Source of the DNA: Deltaproteobacteria bacterium
Lineage (GTDB): Bacteria > Myxococcota > JACPTQ01
NCBI GenBank assembly: GCA_016192705.1
Contig: JACPTQ010000011.1
Coordinates: 1-64,000, forward strand
Direction of reading: 5' to 3'
Length of the DNA stretch: 64,000 bases
How positions within the stretch are numbered: the first letter of the stretch is position 1; each line of letters starts with the position of its first letter. The notes under the pieces are model-generated. The model did no database searches. It had not been told where the DNA came from and was given only the letters and a program-made list of their open reading frames with translations. Below, piece by piece: positions 33,065 to 42,384 of this stretch. The position numbers and the translations under genes are program-made.

Positions 33065-34120
33065 TTACGCGGAACGCATCAGCTCGATAAGGGCCGCGAG
33101 ATAAGCGCGAACGTCGCCACCGACGGCGTCGAGCAAATTGCGAATGCGGGCGCCGTCGAGGGTGCGCGGGCGATCGGCGAGAAAGCGGAGCACAGGAGTT
33201 TCGGCGGTCACGACGCCGATGCGAAGCGGCGCAAAACCGGCGGTGGCCGTGGCTGAATCGAACGCGGCAATGCGCGTTGTTGGCACGGTGAAGACAAGTT
33301 CGAATTCGCCGTGGTGTTGCGCGAGAAGCACCAGGGGATCGACGTTCAGGGCCTTCGCGACAGCGAGAGCGCGCGGTGCCACGACGACGTCAAGTGAGGC
33401 ATCGACGTCGAAGCCAACGCCGTTCAACCGACCGAGCTGATCGAGTGCGGCAATAAGGGCGTCGCTCGTGTCGATGCAAGCCGAGGCAAACCGCGCGATC
33501 ACAGTCGCCTCGCGGAATCGCGCGCTTGGGCGGAACTCCGACTCGGCGAATAGCGCTGGCGGCAATTCAAACAGCGCGCGCGCAGAGACAGCGCCACCTA
33601 ACCCGAGTGGTCCAGTTGCGAAGACGAGATCGCCCGGTTTGCAGCCGACGCGTGTCATCACACGATCTCGATGAACCGTGCCAATTCCCGCGGACGTAAT
33701 GACAGCCACGTCGCCGCTGTTCGTGTCACCGCCCAACACAAAAGTTCCGGCCGCGCGACAGGCGGCCTCAAGCCCTCGCGCAATGCCGGCTTGGAATTCG
33801 GGCGGCGAGCCCCGGGGCAACGTCACCGACGCAACGAGGCCTAGCGGCGTTGCACCGACAGCCGCGAGATCCGAGAGGCTCACCGTCGCGCCCATCCAAC
33901 CGATCGTCTCGGGCGACTCAAAAAACCCAAGCGCAATCTCCTCCGCGATGGTGTCGATGGTTGTCGCAAGAATGCGGTCAGTACCCGCGAGCGGAATCAG
34001 TTCGGCATCGGCGCCGTGCGGGCGGTTCAGCTGATCGGGATGACGCGACAAGAGTGCGCCCCATAGAGACAGGACGCGGTTTTCAGCAATCTCTCGGAGC
34101 GCGTTGTCGCTCAACCGCAC
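33065..34120 (-). CDS. ThiL-like (AIR synthase superfamily) ATP-dependent kinase
   Basis: 351 aa from GTG 34120; the gene overlaps the lipid-kinase stop by 10 bases, and longer upstream frame is shadow. AIR-synthase/ThiL fold: TIDTIAEE, IGWMGATVSLSDLAAVGATP, FVLGGDTNSG, and CIDTSDALIAALDQLG. The usual ThiL motif GDDAA is replaced by GADAEL near 39, so an important Mg/ATP Asp is shifted or lost. In this lipid-type operon it may phosphorylate something other than thiamine monophosphate. Confidence 0.75.
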   Translation of the reverse strand: MRLSDNALREIAENRVLSLWGALLSRHPDQLNRPHGADAELIPLAGTDRILATTIDTIAEEIALGFFESPETIGWMGATVSLSDLAAVGATPLGLVASVTLPRGSPPEFQAGIARGLEAACRAAGTFVLGGDTNSGDVAVITSAGIGTVHRDRVMTRVGCKPGDLVFATGPLGLGGAVSARALFELPPALFAESEFRPSARFREATVIARFASACIDTSDALIAALDQLGRLNGVGFDVDASLDVVVAPRALAVAKALNVDPLVLLAQHHGEFELVFTVPTTRIAAFDSATATAGFAPLRIGVVTAETPVLRFLADRPRTLDGARIRNLLDAVGGDVRAYLAALIELMRSA

Positions 34121-35064
34121 ACCCCAATTCTCTCGCCGAGAACACTGAACTCGGCGCGCGCCGCCGTCACGACCTCGCCGTCCAACTCGACCGCGAACGG
34201 CTGCGTGGCATCTACCGCCAACGACGCAACTTGCCAGTTTCGGCGTTTGGGTCGCCCCAGGAATCGCCCGTGCGACAGGTCGAAAAGCGTTCGAAGCGCC
34301 TCGCCGCGCGTCATTCCGTCGCACAAATTCACGGACAAGAGACCGTTGTCGGGCGCAACGGGCGAATCGAATCGAAAGGAGCCGCTGACGAAAGGCGTTT
34401 TTAGGATGCTGAGGTTTGTGATGGCGGCCTTGTGCGCAAGGCCGTCGAGCGTGAGGCGCGCGACAATGTTGCGATGGTTGAGAATTGTTCGCGTCGCCGC
34501 GTACAGAATCGCGGCGGACGTCGACCGCGACTTGAGCCACGACTGGAGGCCAGCGGCATCGTTAAACGCGGCGTTCGCGTTCGCGACGATTCCGACGCTC
34601 GCGCTGACGATGAAAAGGCGCGAACGTGACAACGAGCCGTTGTTGGCGCTTTCCATAAAATGAAGACGGCACACGTCGCGCGACCGGCGTGCCGCCAAAT
34701 CGATGGTGAGCGGAATTCCGCGCTCCAGGCGATGAAACGGCTTGTGAAAATCGTTGCTCGACCCAAGACCGACGGCGCCCAACGTGAGCGCGTCGAGCGC
34801 TCGGGAGCCGCGAAGACCCACGACGGCATTCAAAAGCGCATTGACCGTCCCATCGCCTCCAGCCGCAACAAACACCGCGACCCCATGTTCGAGCGCCTCA
34901 CACACCGCGCGTCGCCAGAGCCCCGCGTCGTCGTGTTCAACGACGATCGGCACAAACGCGCGCTCGACGATCGGCCGCACAAAGCTCCATTTCTGAGCTG
35001 CGCCGCCACCGCCCGCGCGCGAACTAAAAAGCACGAAGGCCCGCGTCGAGGATTCGCCCGTCAT
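34111..35064 (-). CDS. Lipid kinase (diacylglycerol/sphingosine kinase family)
   Basis: 317 aa, ATGA overlap with the UbiA gene. The catalytic domain is N-terminal with AAGGDGTVNALLNAV (about 67-81) and LGAVGLGSSNDFHKPF in place of the usual GTGNDF loop. The C-terminal beta domain has FRFDSPVAPDNGLLSVNLC and FAVELDGEVV. These kinases phosphorylate diacylglycerol, ceramide or sphingoid bases. Next to an alpha-oxoamine synthase, a sphingoid substrate is plausible. Confidence 0.88.
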   Translation of the reverse strand: MTGESSTRAFVLFSSRAGGGGAAQKWSFVRPIVERAFVPIVVEHDDAGLWRRAVCEALEHGVAVFVAAGGDGTVNALLNAVVGLRGSRALDALTLGAVGLGSSNDFHKPFHRLERGIPLTIDLAARRSRDVCRLHFMESANNGSLSRSRLFIVSASVGIVANANAAFNDAAGLQSWLKSRSTSAAILYAATRTILNHRNIVARLTLDGLAHKAAITNLSILKTPFVSGSFRFDSPVAPDNGLLSVNLCDGMTRGEALRTLFDLSHGRFLGRPKRRNWQVASLAVDATQPFAVELDGEVVTAARAEFSVLGERIGVCG

Positions 35065-36044
35065 ATCTGGCTCCGCTCGGGTCGCGCACGAAGTGTGACT
35101 TCAAAGAGCGCGCAGAAGATGACGGCCGGAATGACGAGGTCGGGCTTCGCGGCGCTCGCCTCCCCCGCGTGAAGGAGCGTGTAGCCGCGAACCACCAGCG
35201 CGATCGAGCGATGCGCCTCGCGTTCATCGCGCGTGCGAAGCATCACGACGTGCGCGAGCGACAACAGCACGACGCCAAGACCCGAGAGCGTGAGGGGCGC
35301 GACGGCTTCCCCGTTCCACGTCACAACTTCGCGAAAAAAGAGAGCGCTCGACGCAACGGCGAAAACGAGGAAGACCGCGCTCACGTAAACTGAGGCGCGC
35401 CAGCCGAAAACAACGGGCAGCGTTTGGTATCCGGTCGCGCGATCGGCGGAGATGTCTTTGAAGTAGCCGAGGAGCACAAAGATCGCGTAGCTAAAAAAAA
35501 CGCTTCCCATCGCAGCCCAGGTCGCCGCGTCGCGGAAAACAGCGTCGAGACTCGGCACATTGCACAACACGCCGATGATGGGTAGGAGAGCGACGACGCA
35601 AGAATTCCAAACTGGGCCGCCCCACCATCGGCGTTTGAAAAAGGTGTAGGTCGCGAGGCCGACGACGCCCAGTCCCGAGAAAACCGCATTCCACGGATTC
35701 AGCGCGACAAAAACTGCGGCGCAAAGAGCGAGCCCGGCGAGGCTCACGGTGAGCACTTGTCGCTTCGTGATCGTGCCCTTTGTGAGCGGGCGATACGGCG
35801 ACGAAATCGCGTCGGTGTCGGTTTGGAAAACGTCGGTTAGGGCCTGGCCGAGGCCGTACGAAAAAAAGAAGGCGGCGAAGGCGACGACGAGGTGTGTTGT
35901 TGTTTCGTTCGGGTAAATGGAGAGCCCAACAGTGCCCGACACCCCCGAGATGAAAAAAAGGTAGGGCCGCAGCGTGATCCAGTAGTCGCGCGCGAACGCG
36001 AAGCTGAACGTCGGGTGTGCCAGCGCTCGCGGCGGCTCGGTCAT
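35061..36044 (-). CDS. UbiA-family membrane prenyltransferase
   Basis: 327 aa, ATGA overlap. About nine membrane helices. The first Asp-rich motif reads LTDVFQTDTDAISSPYRPL and the second DISADRATGYQTLP, which are the two diphosphate-Mg sites of the family. It transfers a polyprenyl chain to an acceptor in the membrane. The neighbours (oxoamine synthase and lipid kinase) suggest an unusual lipid rather than ubiquinone. A second UbiA homologue is at 59403-60353. Confidence 0.9.
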   Translation of the reverse strand: MTEPPRALAHPTFSFAFARDYWITLRPYLFFISGVSGTVGLSIYPNETTTHLVVAFAAFFFSYGLGQALTDVFQTDTDAISSPYRPLTKGTITKRQVLTVSLAGLALCAAVFVALNPWNAVFSGLGVVGLATYTFFKRRWWGGPVWNSCVVALLPIIGVLCNVPSLDAVFRDAATWAAMGSVFFSYAIFVLLGYFKDISADRATGYQTLPVVFGWRASVYVSAVFLVFAVASSALFFREVVTWNGEAVAPLTLSGLGVVLLSLAHVVMLRTRDEREAHRSIALVVRGYTLLHAGEASAAKPDLVIPAVIFCALFEVTLRARPERSQI

Positions 36045-37825
36045 GGCCTCTCTGCGGCCTGCTCGGCCAGCGGCGCGTCGAGGGAAAGCCGCTCGCCAAT
36101 CTCGAACACTTCGGGCGCCGTTTTACCGAGGATTCCGTATTTTCGCCCGATGCGCGTGAAAACCTCGACGGTCCGCGCGAGATCGTCGGCGTTGTGCCGC
36201 GCGTTAACGGCGAGGCGCGCGATCGCTTCGCCCAGGGGGACAGCCGGAAACGCGACGCTGCCGCATTTGATACCGGCGTCGAAAAGGTCGCGGCTCACGA
36301 GCCAAAGCAGTTTCGACGAGCCAAGAAAAACGGTGACGATCGCCGACTGCATCTCCGTCGGCACAATTAAACCCGCGTCGCAGAGGGCCGGAACAAAGGC
36401 GCGCACGTTTCGCCAGAGACGCTCGCGGTGCTCGGGCTCCTCTTGCATCACGCGAAACGCCTCGGTGACGCCCGCACACGTCGCCGCAGGAAGCGACGCC
36501 GTGAACATCGCCGTCGTCGCGTAAAAGCGAAGGTAGTAGACAAGGTCGCGCGCGCCGACGACGTAACCCCCCATCGACCCCGGCGCCTTGCTAAACGTCC
36601 CCATGAGGACGTCGATCGCGCCCGGCACTTCAAAATGCTCCTCGAGCCCGCGCCCCGTCGCGCCGATCACGCCGGTTGCGTGCGCTTCATCGACCATCAA
36701 TTTCGCGTTGTACCGACGCGCGAGTGCGGAAAGCTCGGGGAGTCGTGCCATTCGCCCGTGCATGCTGAAAACGCCGTCGGTCACGATGAGCTTCCCCATA
36801 CAATTCCCCGACGCGTCCGCCTCTTTGAGAATCTCCTCGAGCGCCGCAAGATCGTCGTGCGGGTAGGCACGCCGCAGGCGCGAAGTCGTGGCGCGCGCGC
36901 CATCGTGGATGCTCGCATGGCTGAAGCGATCGCGCACCACAAGGTCCTTCTCGCGCACAAGCGCCGTCAACGCACCAACGTTCGCCGCGTACCCGCTGGG
37001 AAAAACGACCGCGTCTTCGCGTCCGTGAAACGCCGCGAGCGTCTCCTCAAGTTCGCGCAGGTAGCGATTCGTGCCAGAGAGGAGCTGCGCGCTCGGCGTC
37101 CCGTAGCCGACCTGATCGATGGCGCGCTTGACCGCTTCGCACACGCGCGGATGCAGGTGAAGGCCGAGGTAGCTGTTTGAGTCGAAACAGATCATCGGCT
37201 CTTCAGTGCGGCGAAATGGATTGAAAACGGTGATGCGATGGTCAAGGCCGCTCGTCAGCGTGACGCGGTAAAGCGCCTGATAAAACTTTTTGTGCTGCAA
37301 ATCGCGAACGACTTCGTAAAACGCGTTGCATTTCGCGAAGAGGTCCGGTGAATCAACGCGGTAGTAATCGAGGATCGACGGCCCGGCCGCATCGACGCTT
37401 GCCGGAAGCCGACGCGTTTCTTCATCGCAGAGTTCGTCGGTTACGTAAGGCGCGTAGACGAGGTGTCGGCGAAGCGCGGCGATGAGCGCCGTTTCGGCTT
37501 GTGCAAACCGAAAAACCACGACGCCCAGCCCCGACGGTGAATCGTCGACGGGAAGCGGCTCGCTCCGAACAACACACGCGGCCCCGCTCCCTCGGCGTGC
37601 GCCGTCGACTTCAAAACGCAGCGTCTTGAAGCCGTCACCTTCACGCGGCAGCGATTCATCGGCGACAAGAACTTTCACACCGGTTGTCGAAATGTCGACG
37701 ACGCGACCATCGATGGGGACGTTTCGATCGCCGCGCGCACGAACGCGAACGGCATTCGCGTGCTTCGGCCGAAACCGCTCGGGACGCGCGAGAAACGACC
37801 GCGAACCTTGATTCCTGTCGGACAT
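36041..37825 (-). CDS. PilZ domain fused to alpha-oxoamine synthase (serine palmitoyltransferase-like)
   Basis: 594 aa. Residues ~15-115 are a PilZ domain with both c-di-GMP motifs: RVRAR (27-31) and DISTTG (44-49). A linker leads to a full alpha-oxoamine synthase (~170-575): FDSNSYLGLHLHP, YGTPSAQLLSGTNRYLREL, the PLP-contacting DEAHATGVIG, and the Schiff-base Lys near 412 in GTFSKAPGSMGGY. That active-site loop resembles serine palmitoyltransferase. The enzyme would condense an amino acid with an acyl-CoA or acyl-ACP. Lipid kinase and UbiA follow in the operon. Confidence 0.88.
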   Translation of the reverse strand: MSDRNQGSRSFLARPERFRPKHANAVRVRARGDRNVPIDGRVVDISTTGVKVLVADESLPREGDGFKTLRFEVDGARRGSGAACVVRSEPLPVDDSPSGLGVVVFRFAQAETALIAALRRHLVYAPYVTDELCDEETRRLPASVDAAGPSILDYYRVDSPDLFAKCNAFYEVVRDLQHKKFYQALYRVTLTSGLDHRITVFNPFRRTEEPMICFDSNSYLGLHLHPRVCEAVKRAIDQVGYGTPSAQLLSGTNRYLRELEETLAAFHGREDAVVFPSGYAANVGALTALVREKDLVVRDRFSHASIHDGARATTSRLRRAYPHDDLAALEEILKEADASGNCMGKLIVTDGVFSMHGRMARLPELSALARRYNAKLMVDEAHATGVIGATGRGLEEHFEVPGAIDVLMGTFSKAPGSMGGYVVGARDLVYYLRFYATTAMFTASLPAATCAGVTEAFRVMQEEPEHRERLWRNVRAFVPALCDAGLIVPTEMQSAIVTVFLGSSKLLWLVSRDLFDAGIKCGSVAFPAVPLGEAIARLAVNARHNADDLARTVEVFTRIGRKYGILGKTAPEVFEIGERLSLDAPLAEQAAERP

Positions 37826-37934
37826 CGCGGGAATAAGCGTACCAGAGGTCGAGCGCCGTTGCGAAAACGCTTCTTAAGAAGGGCGCACGACAAATTTGAT
37901 TTAAGCTCGAATGAAAATGTTAACACTCGCGTGG

Positions 37935-38395
37935 TCATCCGGCCTTCCTGCGACTCGCCCAGTATCGATCCCATCGGTCTGAGCTTCGATAGAAGGATCG
38001 CACCGAGACCATCGCCTCTGCGCTGGGGCGGCCCCAGCGACAACCGGGAGGTTTCATCCGCTGCTGTATGACGTGGTGGATGGCGCTTTCAACGAAACCG
38101 CTGCCAATCGGATGACCCTGTTCGCGGAAGGTTCGATGGCGCATGGCTTCGCGGTTGTCTTCGAAATAGTGGGCGAGAGATTCGATCGCCCTTTTCTTAC
38201 GGGCGGTCTTCTGATGGCTCGCCAGAAAGCAAAGTCCTTGCAATACGTCTTCGACCCCGTCCTCCCACAGCCCATCAACCTGTTCCTCCACGAGATCGTT
38301 AAGAGCCTTGCGGAACGCTTCCTTGTCCCCGACATTCCCATGTGGCGTACCTTCGGTTGTAGGTTTCGTGCCGATTCTTTCTATCTGGATCTACG
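37935..38395 (-). pseudogene. ISKra4-type transposase remnant
   Basis: The minus-strand frame encodes about 150 residues and is stopped at its 5' side by a TAG near 38390. The C-terminal part has the ISKra4 pattern GHPIGSGFVESAIHHVIQQR, followed by KPPGCRWGRPSAEAMVSVR and RWDRYW. A complete transposase would be about 400 aa or more, so only the C-terminal third survives. AT-richer sequence at 37870-37930 may be the old element end. No terminal inverted repeats could be paired. Confidence 0.75.
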
Positions 38396-38502
38396 CCGCC
38401 CTTGTTTCTCTATCGTTCCTTGACGAAACGATTACAGCGCCACGATCGAATTACAAATTCTGTCGTGCGCCCCCAACATTGCAGCGGTGGGGGCATTGCG
38501 TT

Positions 38503-38556
38503 ATGCAGTTTGAAATGACGCGCCCTTGGTACGAAACGTTTTTCGACGGCGACTAT
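38503..38556 (+). pseudogene. Cut-off start of a SAM methyltransferase gene
   Basis: ATG 38503 (or 38515) begins MTRPWYETFFDGDY, the characteristic N-terminus of a common class I SAM methyltransferase family. After about 18 codons the similarity ends and the frame continues only as the shadow of the convergent barrel gene. The sequence was apparently broken during the IS insertion or deletion next door. A GC hairpin (38469-38494) precedes it. Confidence 0.5.
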
Positions 38557-38575
38557 CAAGTCGTATCGCGCCGTC

Positions 38576-39304
38576 TCACCATTCGTTGTGTGCAATCGGC
38601 GCGGCTCTCACCTTCGATGCGAACGGAACCTTCGTCGTGAACCAAAGCGTCGTGACAAAATCGGCCGCAGCAGCCGTGAGCCCCAATCGCGCCCCAACAC
38701 GCACGTCAACCGGTCCAAGGTCGACGATCACCCCCGCCCCCGCCGAGACCTGCACCGCCTCATCCACCGCGCCCTTCGCGAACATCTCGACACCGGGGCG
38801 AAACCGTCCAGCGCGCACCTCGCCGATCGCTCCCGCTTTCCATCCTCGTTCGTTCGTCGCGCCGCGCCCGTCGAAATACCCACTCGCATTCACGTGGACG
38901 CTGACCGGCTTCGCCGCGACGGTTGTGAGCAGCGCGCCCTCGAACCCCGCACCGCCGGCCGACGACACTGGAAGAAGCGCAACCGCCTCCAACCCAACGC
39001 TGACTTTCCCGACGAGCGGAATCCATTTGGCGCCCAGGGCGGCTTCGGCGACACGTCCGTCAACGGGCTGATACTCAAACTCCGAGTTGATTTCGATCGA
39101 CCCCGGCAACCCAAAATTGAGTCGCAAGAGGGGAGCCGAATAGATGTTACGGCTCTTCTCGCGCTCAATTCCGAAGAGGCCCAGTCGAAGCTCGAGGGTC
39201 CACGGGTCGGCCGTGTCGGCATCGGTCGATTTATAGGGCGGGTAAGCCGCGGCGGCGCGTGCGATTCCGAGCCCCGCGACGACCGCAAGAACGACGCGCA
39301 CCAT
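38576..39304 (-). CDS. Outer-membrane or periplasmic beta-barrel-like protein
   Basis: 242 aa from ATG 39304, ten bases after the upstream gene's stop; a longer frame upstream is shadow. Signal peptide ends ARAAAA-YPPY. The body is alternating strands (WTLELRLGLFGIEREKSR, GSIEINSEFEYQP, VSVHVNASGYFDG) ending in a hydrophobic strand, like the 'MetA-pathway of phenol degradation' type OM barrels. No catalytic motif. Likely cotranscribed with the LamG-like gene upstream. Confidence 0.65.
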   Translation of the reverse strand: MVRVVLAVVAGLGIARAAAAYPPYKSTDADTADPWTLELRLGLFGIEREKSRNIYSAPLLRLNFGLPGSIEINSEFEYQPVDGRVAEAALGAKWIPLVGKVSVGLEAVALLPVSSAGGAGFEGALLTTVAAKPVSVHVNASGYFDGRGATNERGWKAGAIGEVRAGRFRPGVEMFAKGAVDEAVQVSAGAGVIVDLGPVDVRVGARLGLTAAAADFVTTLWFTTKVPFASKVRAAPIAHNEW

Positions 39305-39314
39305 CAAGCAACTT

Positions 39315-39977
39315 TCACGGAGCGATCGGCGACGCCCTAAGGTCGTCGAAGTACGTGACGGAGTCGGCCTTCGTCCAAACGCCCCAAAGGCCCGCCGCCC
39401 CAAACGTGGCATCGCGCGTCCCGATGACCCGCTTTCCGTCCCAATGAACCTGCATCGCACCACCCTTCGCAACGATACCGAGCTTGTGCCATCGCCGCGC
39501 CCGCACCTTCCCCGTCCACGACGCGATCTGCGTTCGCTGGCCGTCCTTCACGTGGTAGAGGCGAATGTTGTCTTCGAGCGCATTGGCGCGCGCCACGTAA
39601 TAGTTTTTCGCGTCGCGATACCGAAAGACCACACCGCACGCGCGGTCGACTTTTCCCGCCATCGGTTTGCAGCGCACCGACAGCTTCAGATCGAGGAGCG
39701 GCGCGTCGGCCACGACCGCAATGGCGAATCGATCGTCGGTGTCGTCGTCGTCGAGTTGCGCGAGCAGATTGGGCCTGCTGGGCGCTTCCTTCTTTTTCAG
39801 AACAACCCACTTGCCGTCGCGTCCATTGCCTGTGCGCGCAAAGGTGAACCTCTTGGGAGGCGCGCCATCGGCGTCGTCGTCAAAGCCCATGGTTCGCGAG
39901 GTTGCGGCACTCGCCCCCGCGATTCCCGCTGGAGTCCAAACAGCCATCGCCGCCATCGCCGTACCCAAGTGTTTCAT
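39315..39977 (-). CDS. Secreted jelly-roll (LamG/DUF1080-like) protein
   Basis: 220 aa. ATG 39977 has GGAGG seven bases upstream. Signal peptide ends AGASA. The mature part matches the concanavalin-like fold of DUF1080 / family-16-type proteins: DAPLLDLKLSVRCKPM, GVVFRYRDAKNYYVARAN, NIRLYHVKDGQR, WHKLGIVAKGGAMQVHWDG, and AGLWGVWTKADSV. The typical glycosidase acid pair is not obvious, so a binding role is possible. Confidence 0.75.
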   Translation of the reverse strand: MKHLGTAMAAMAVWTPAGIAGASAATSRTMGFDDDADGAPPKRFTFARTGNGRDGKWVVLKKKEAPSRPNLLAQLDDDDTDDRFAIAVVADAPLLDLKLSVRCKPMAGKVDRACGVVFRYRDAKNYYVARANALEDNIRLYHVKDGQRTQIASWTGKVRARRWHKLGIVAKGGAMQVHWDGKRVIGTRDATFGAAGLWGVWTKADSVTYFDDLRASPIAP

Positions 39978-40032
39978 TCGTGCGCCTCCGACGGGTCAGA
40001 ATTCTCCGCCGTCTTTCGGAAGTCAATCGTCT

Positions 40033-40539
40033 GTGCGGGTTCAATCAAACGGCGACCACACCGGCATCGGGCGCGAAACGGTTTCTCCAAACGCGCTCGC
40101 CGCCGCAACGACAGCGGACCTGTTGAGGCTCGACGGCCCCGGCACGATTCGAAAGCTCCGATTCACTTTCGCGGAACCATCGTTGACCCAGCTTCAATCT
40201 CTGACTCTCGAATTAACTTGGGACGAATTCGGAGTCGTCGACGGGGAGCTGCGCGTTGCCGGCACGGGCACCGAGGATTACTTCAACGCCGGGTGGTATT
40301 TCTCCGCGGGCGTCTTCGATTCTCCGTTCGCCGGCCTCAACTTCAAGGAAAGTGATGCGACGGCCGGATCGGGCCGCATCTCGGCTTACCGCTGGCACAT
40401 CCTGACGGACGAAATCAACTTCTCGAACTCCTTCGACCTTCGAATGGAATACGGCGCGAACCGCCCCGAGCTCGCGGACCGCTACGCCTCCGTGGCTTAC
40501 CACTACCTAACGAATCGCTCGCAGGCATTCCGCGAGTAA
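40033..40539 (+). pseudogene. DUF2961 gene with the middle deleted
   Basis: The frame from GTG 40033 has the N-terminal DUF2961 segment LLRLDGPGTIRKLRF and then, after ELTWDEF, jumps straight to GTGTEDYFNAGWYF, YRWHILTDEINFSNSF and YASVAYHYLTNRS. Intact DUF2961 proteins (about 350 aa; some act as fructanases or arabinanases) have some 100-150 residues between these blocks. The signal peptide and start are also missing. The frame itself is unbroken, so a short product is possible, but the active fold is not expected. Confidence 0.7.
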
Positions 40540-40576
40540 GATGGCCGGGCGAATAGAACCGATGTCGCCTTGAACT

Positions 40577-41314
40577 TTAGAGTGGGCCCGTCATCTCACC
40601 GCGAATGAATTGATAAACGAGCGGGTCGCGCGTCGCCTCCAGCTCGTCCGTGGTTCCCTCAAAGCAGAGCTCGCCCTTGTGCAGCATGGCGACGCGGTCC
40701 GAAACTTGGCGGATGCCGTCGATGTCGGTAGAAATCGCGATTGACGTTGCGCGGTGCTGCGTCTGCAAATCGCGAATGAGGTTGTAAATCTTCGACGATG
40801 TGACGGGGTCGAGCCCAGCCGTCGGCTCGTCGTAAAAAACGATCGACGGTTTCGCAACGGTCGCACGCGCGATGCCGACGCGCTTCTTCATGCCACCCGA
40901 AATCTCGTTCGGGAAAAGCCGTTCAATGCCGGGGAGACGAACTTTCTCAAGCGCCTCCGTGACGCGCGCCGTGATCTCCGCAACCGAATGGCGGCGCTCC
41001 TGCTCGAGGGGGAAGGCGATGTTTTGCGCAACCGTCATGTAATCGAAGAGCGCGTTGTTCTGGAACAGCATGCCGATCCGCTGGCGCACCGCGAAGAGCG
41101 CGTGCTCCGAGAGCGCCGTGATCGGCTGACCACCAATGAGGACTTCGCCGCGCGTCGGGCGAATGAGCCCGGCGGCAAGCTTCATGAGAACGGTTTTCCC
41201 AGAGCTCGGCGTGCCGATGAGCCCAAGCGTCAAGCCCTCGCGAACGGAGAGCGAGATGTTCTTCAAGACCACCTCGGACGCGAACTGCATCCAGACGTTT
41301 TGAAACTCAATCAC
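40577..41314 (-). CDS. MlaF-type ABC transporter ATPase
   Basis: 245 aa from GTG 41314 (GTGA overlap); longer frame is shadow. Walker A is GTPSSGKT, an unusual variant of GPSGSGKS. The Q-loop is GMLFQNNALFDYMTV, the signature is ISGGMKKRVGIAR (the MlaF-like 'GGM.KR' form), and Walker B is IVFYDEPTAGLDPV. MlaF ATPases drive phospholipid transport with MlaE permease and MlaD (MCE). No mlaE or mlaD follows; the next feature is a pseudogene, so partners must be elsewhere. Confidence 0.9.
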   Translation of the reverse strand: MIEFQNVWMQFASEVVLKNISLSVREGLTLGLIGTPSSGKTVLMKLAAGLIRPTRGEVLIGGQPITALSEHALFAVRQRIGMLFQNNALFDYMTVAQNIAFPLEQERRHSVAEITARVTEALEKVRLPGIERLFPNEISGGMKKRVGIARATVAKPSIVFYDEPTAGLDPVTSSKIYNLIRDLQTQHRATSIAISTDIDGIRQVSDRVAMLHKGELCFEGTTDELEATRDPLVYQFIRGEMTGPL

Positions 41315-42384
41315 GGGTTCGCCTCGCGGGGCCTCCCGATTCCCTTGGGAAGGGGCAGCGGAGCGAGACCGTCGAGCACGCGCTTCGCCTTTCGCCCAAA
41401 GCGCGTATCGGGTTGTTCGCGCAAAAGCGCCTCGAGTGCGGTGCGCGCCTCCCTCGTGCGGCCCTCCGCGGCATACGATTGCACGCGCAACCAACCGACC
41501 TCGCGACGGAGCGGGCTATTCGGAAAGCCGTCGTCGAACGCGTCGAGCACCTCGCGCGCTTCGTCGTACAACCGCAAGTCTTCGAGAAAAACGCGCGCCA
41601 GCAACACCTGCGACGGTTCGAGAACGCGCGGATTGTACGACCCGAGCGCCCACGACGGCCGCCGCTCGGCCATCATCACGCGCAGATGGCGAATGAGCTC
41701 TTCGTAGCGCCCGCCGCGTCGAAGCAACTTCGCGAGGCGCCAACGCGCGTCATCACCGAAGCCGCCCAGCCCCCACTCGTTGATGACCTTACGGTAAAGC
41801 CACTCCGCCGTCTCGTCGTCCTTGAACGCCGTTTCAACGATTTGGGCGAGCTCATAGAGGATGAGATCGCACAAAGAACTCCAGGGGTCACGGCGATAAA
41901 GACGCGAGAGGATTCGCACCGCACGCGCGGGCTCGTCGTCGTCGCGGGCGACGGCATTCACAATCCATCGCACGGCGTCGCGCGCGGGGTCTGTGCTCGG
42001 GTAGCGCCGCGCGAGGTCGACAAAGCGACGCTCAGCGTCGGCGCGCGTTGCGGCGGTTTCGGCAAGCCAATAAAGCGACCGCGGGGCCTTCGGATGCTCG
42101 GGCCATGTTCGTGCGATCCGCGAGAGCTCGGTGCGGCCATCCGTAACGCGACCGGCTTTCATGAGCGCACGCGCGTAAAGAAAAGAAACTTCGGCCGCCC
42201 AATTTTCGGGGAGGTCGAGCCGTCGCGCGGCGTCGAGCGCGGGCACCGCCTTGTCGTACCGCTGCGAAACGTAGAGTCGCTCCGCGGCCTCGATTCGCTC
42301 GCGCACCGCGGGCGGTGGGTTGAGTGAACAGCTCGACGCCATCACGATCACAGCGGCCGCCTGAGTGAAATAAACGCGGATCAT
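41311..42384 (-). CDS. TPR lipoprotein
   Basis: 357 aa, ATGA overlap with the UbiB-like gene. Signal peptide ends with lipobox MASSC. The rest is Ala/Arg/Leu-rich TPR helices across the whole length (YDKAVPALDAARRLDLPE, AERRFVDLARRYPSTDPA, TAEWLYRKVINEWGLGGFG). Position between UbiB and MlaF suggests a periplasmic scaffold for lipid handling; this is inferred from context. Confidence 0.8.
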   Translation of the reverse strand: MIRVYFTQAAAVIVMASSCSLNPPPAVRERIEAAERLYVSQRYDKAVPALDAARRLDLPENWAAEVSFLYARALMKAGRVTDGRTELSRIARTWPEHPKAPRSLYWLAETAATRADAERRFVDLARRYPSTDPARDAVRWIVNAVARDDDEPARAVRILSRLYRRDPWSSLCDLILYELAQIVETAFKDDETAEWLYRKVINEWGLGGFGDDARWRLAKLLRRGGRYEELIRHLRVMMAERRPSWALGSYNPRVLEPSQVLLARVFLEDLRLYDEAREVLDAFDDGFPNSPLRREVGWLRVQSYAAEGRTREARTALEALLREQPDTRFGRKAKRVLDGLAPLPLPKGIGRPREANP

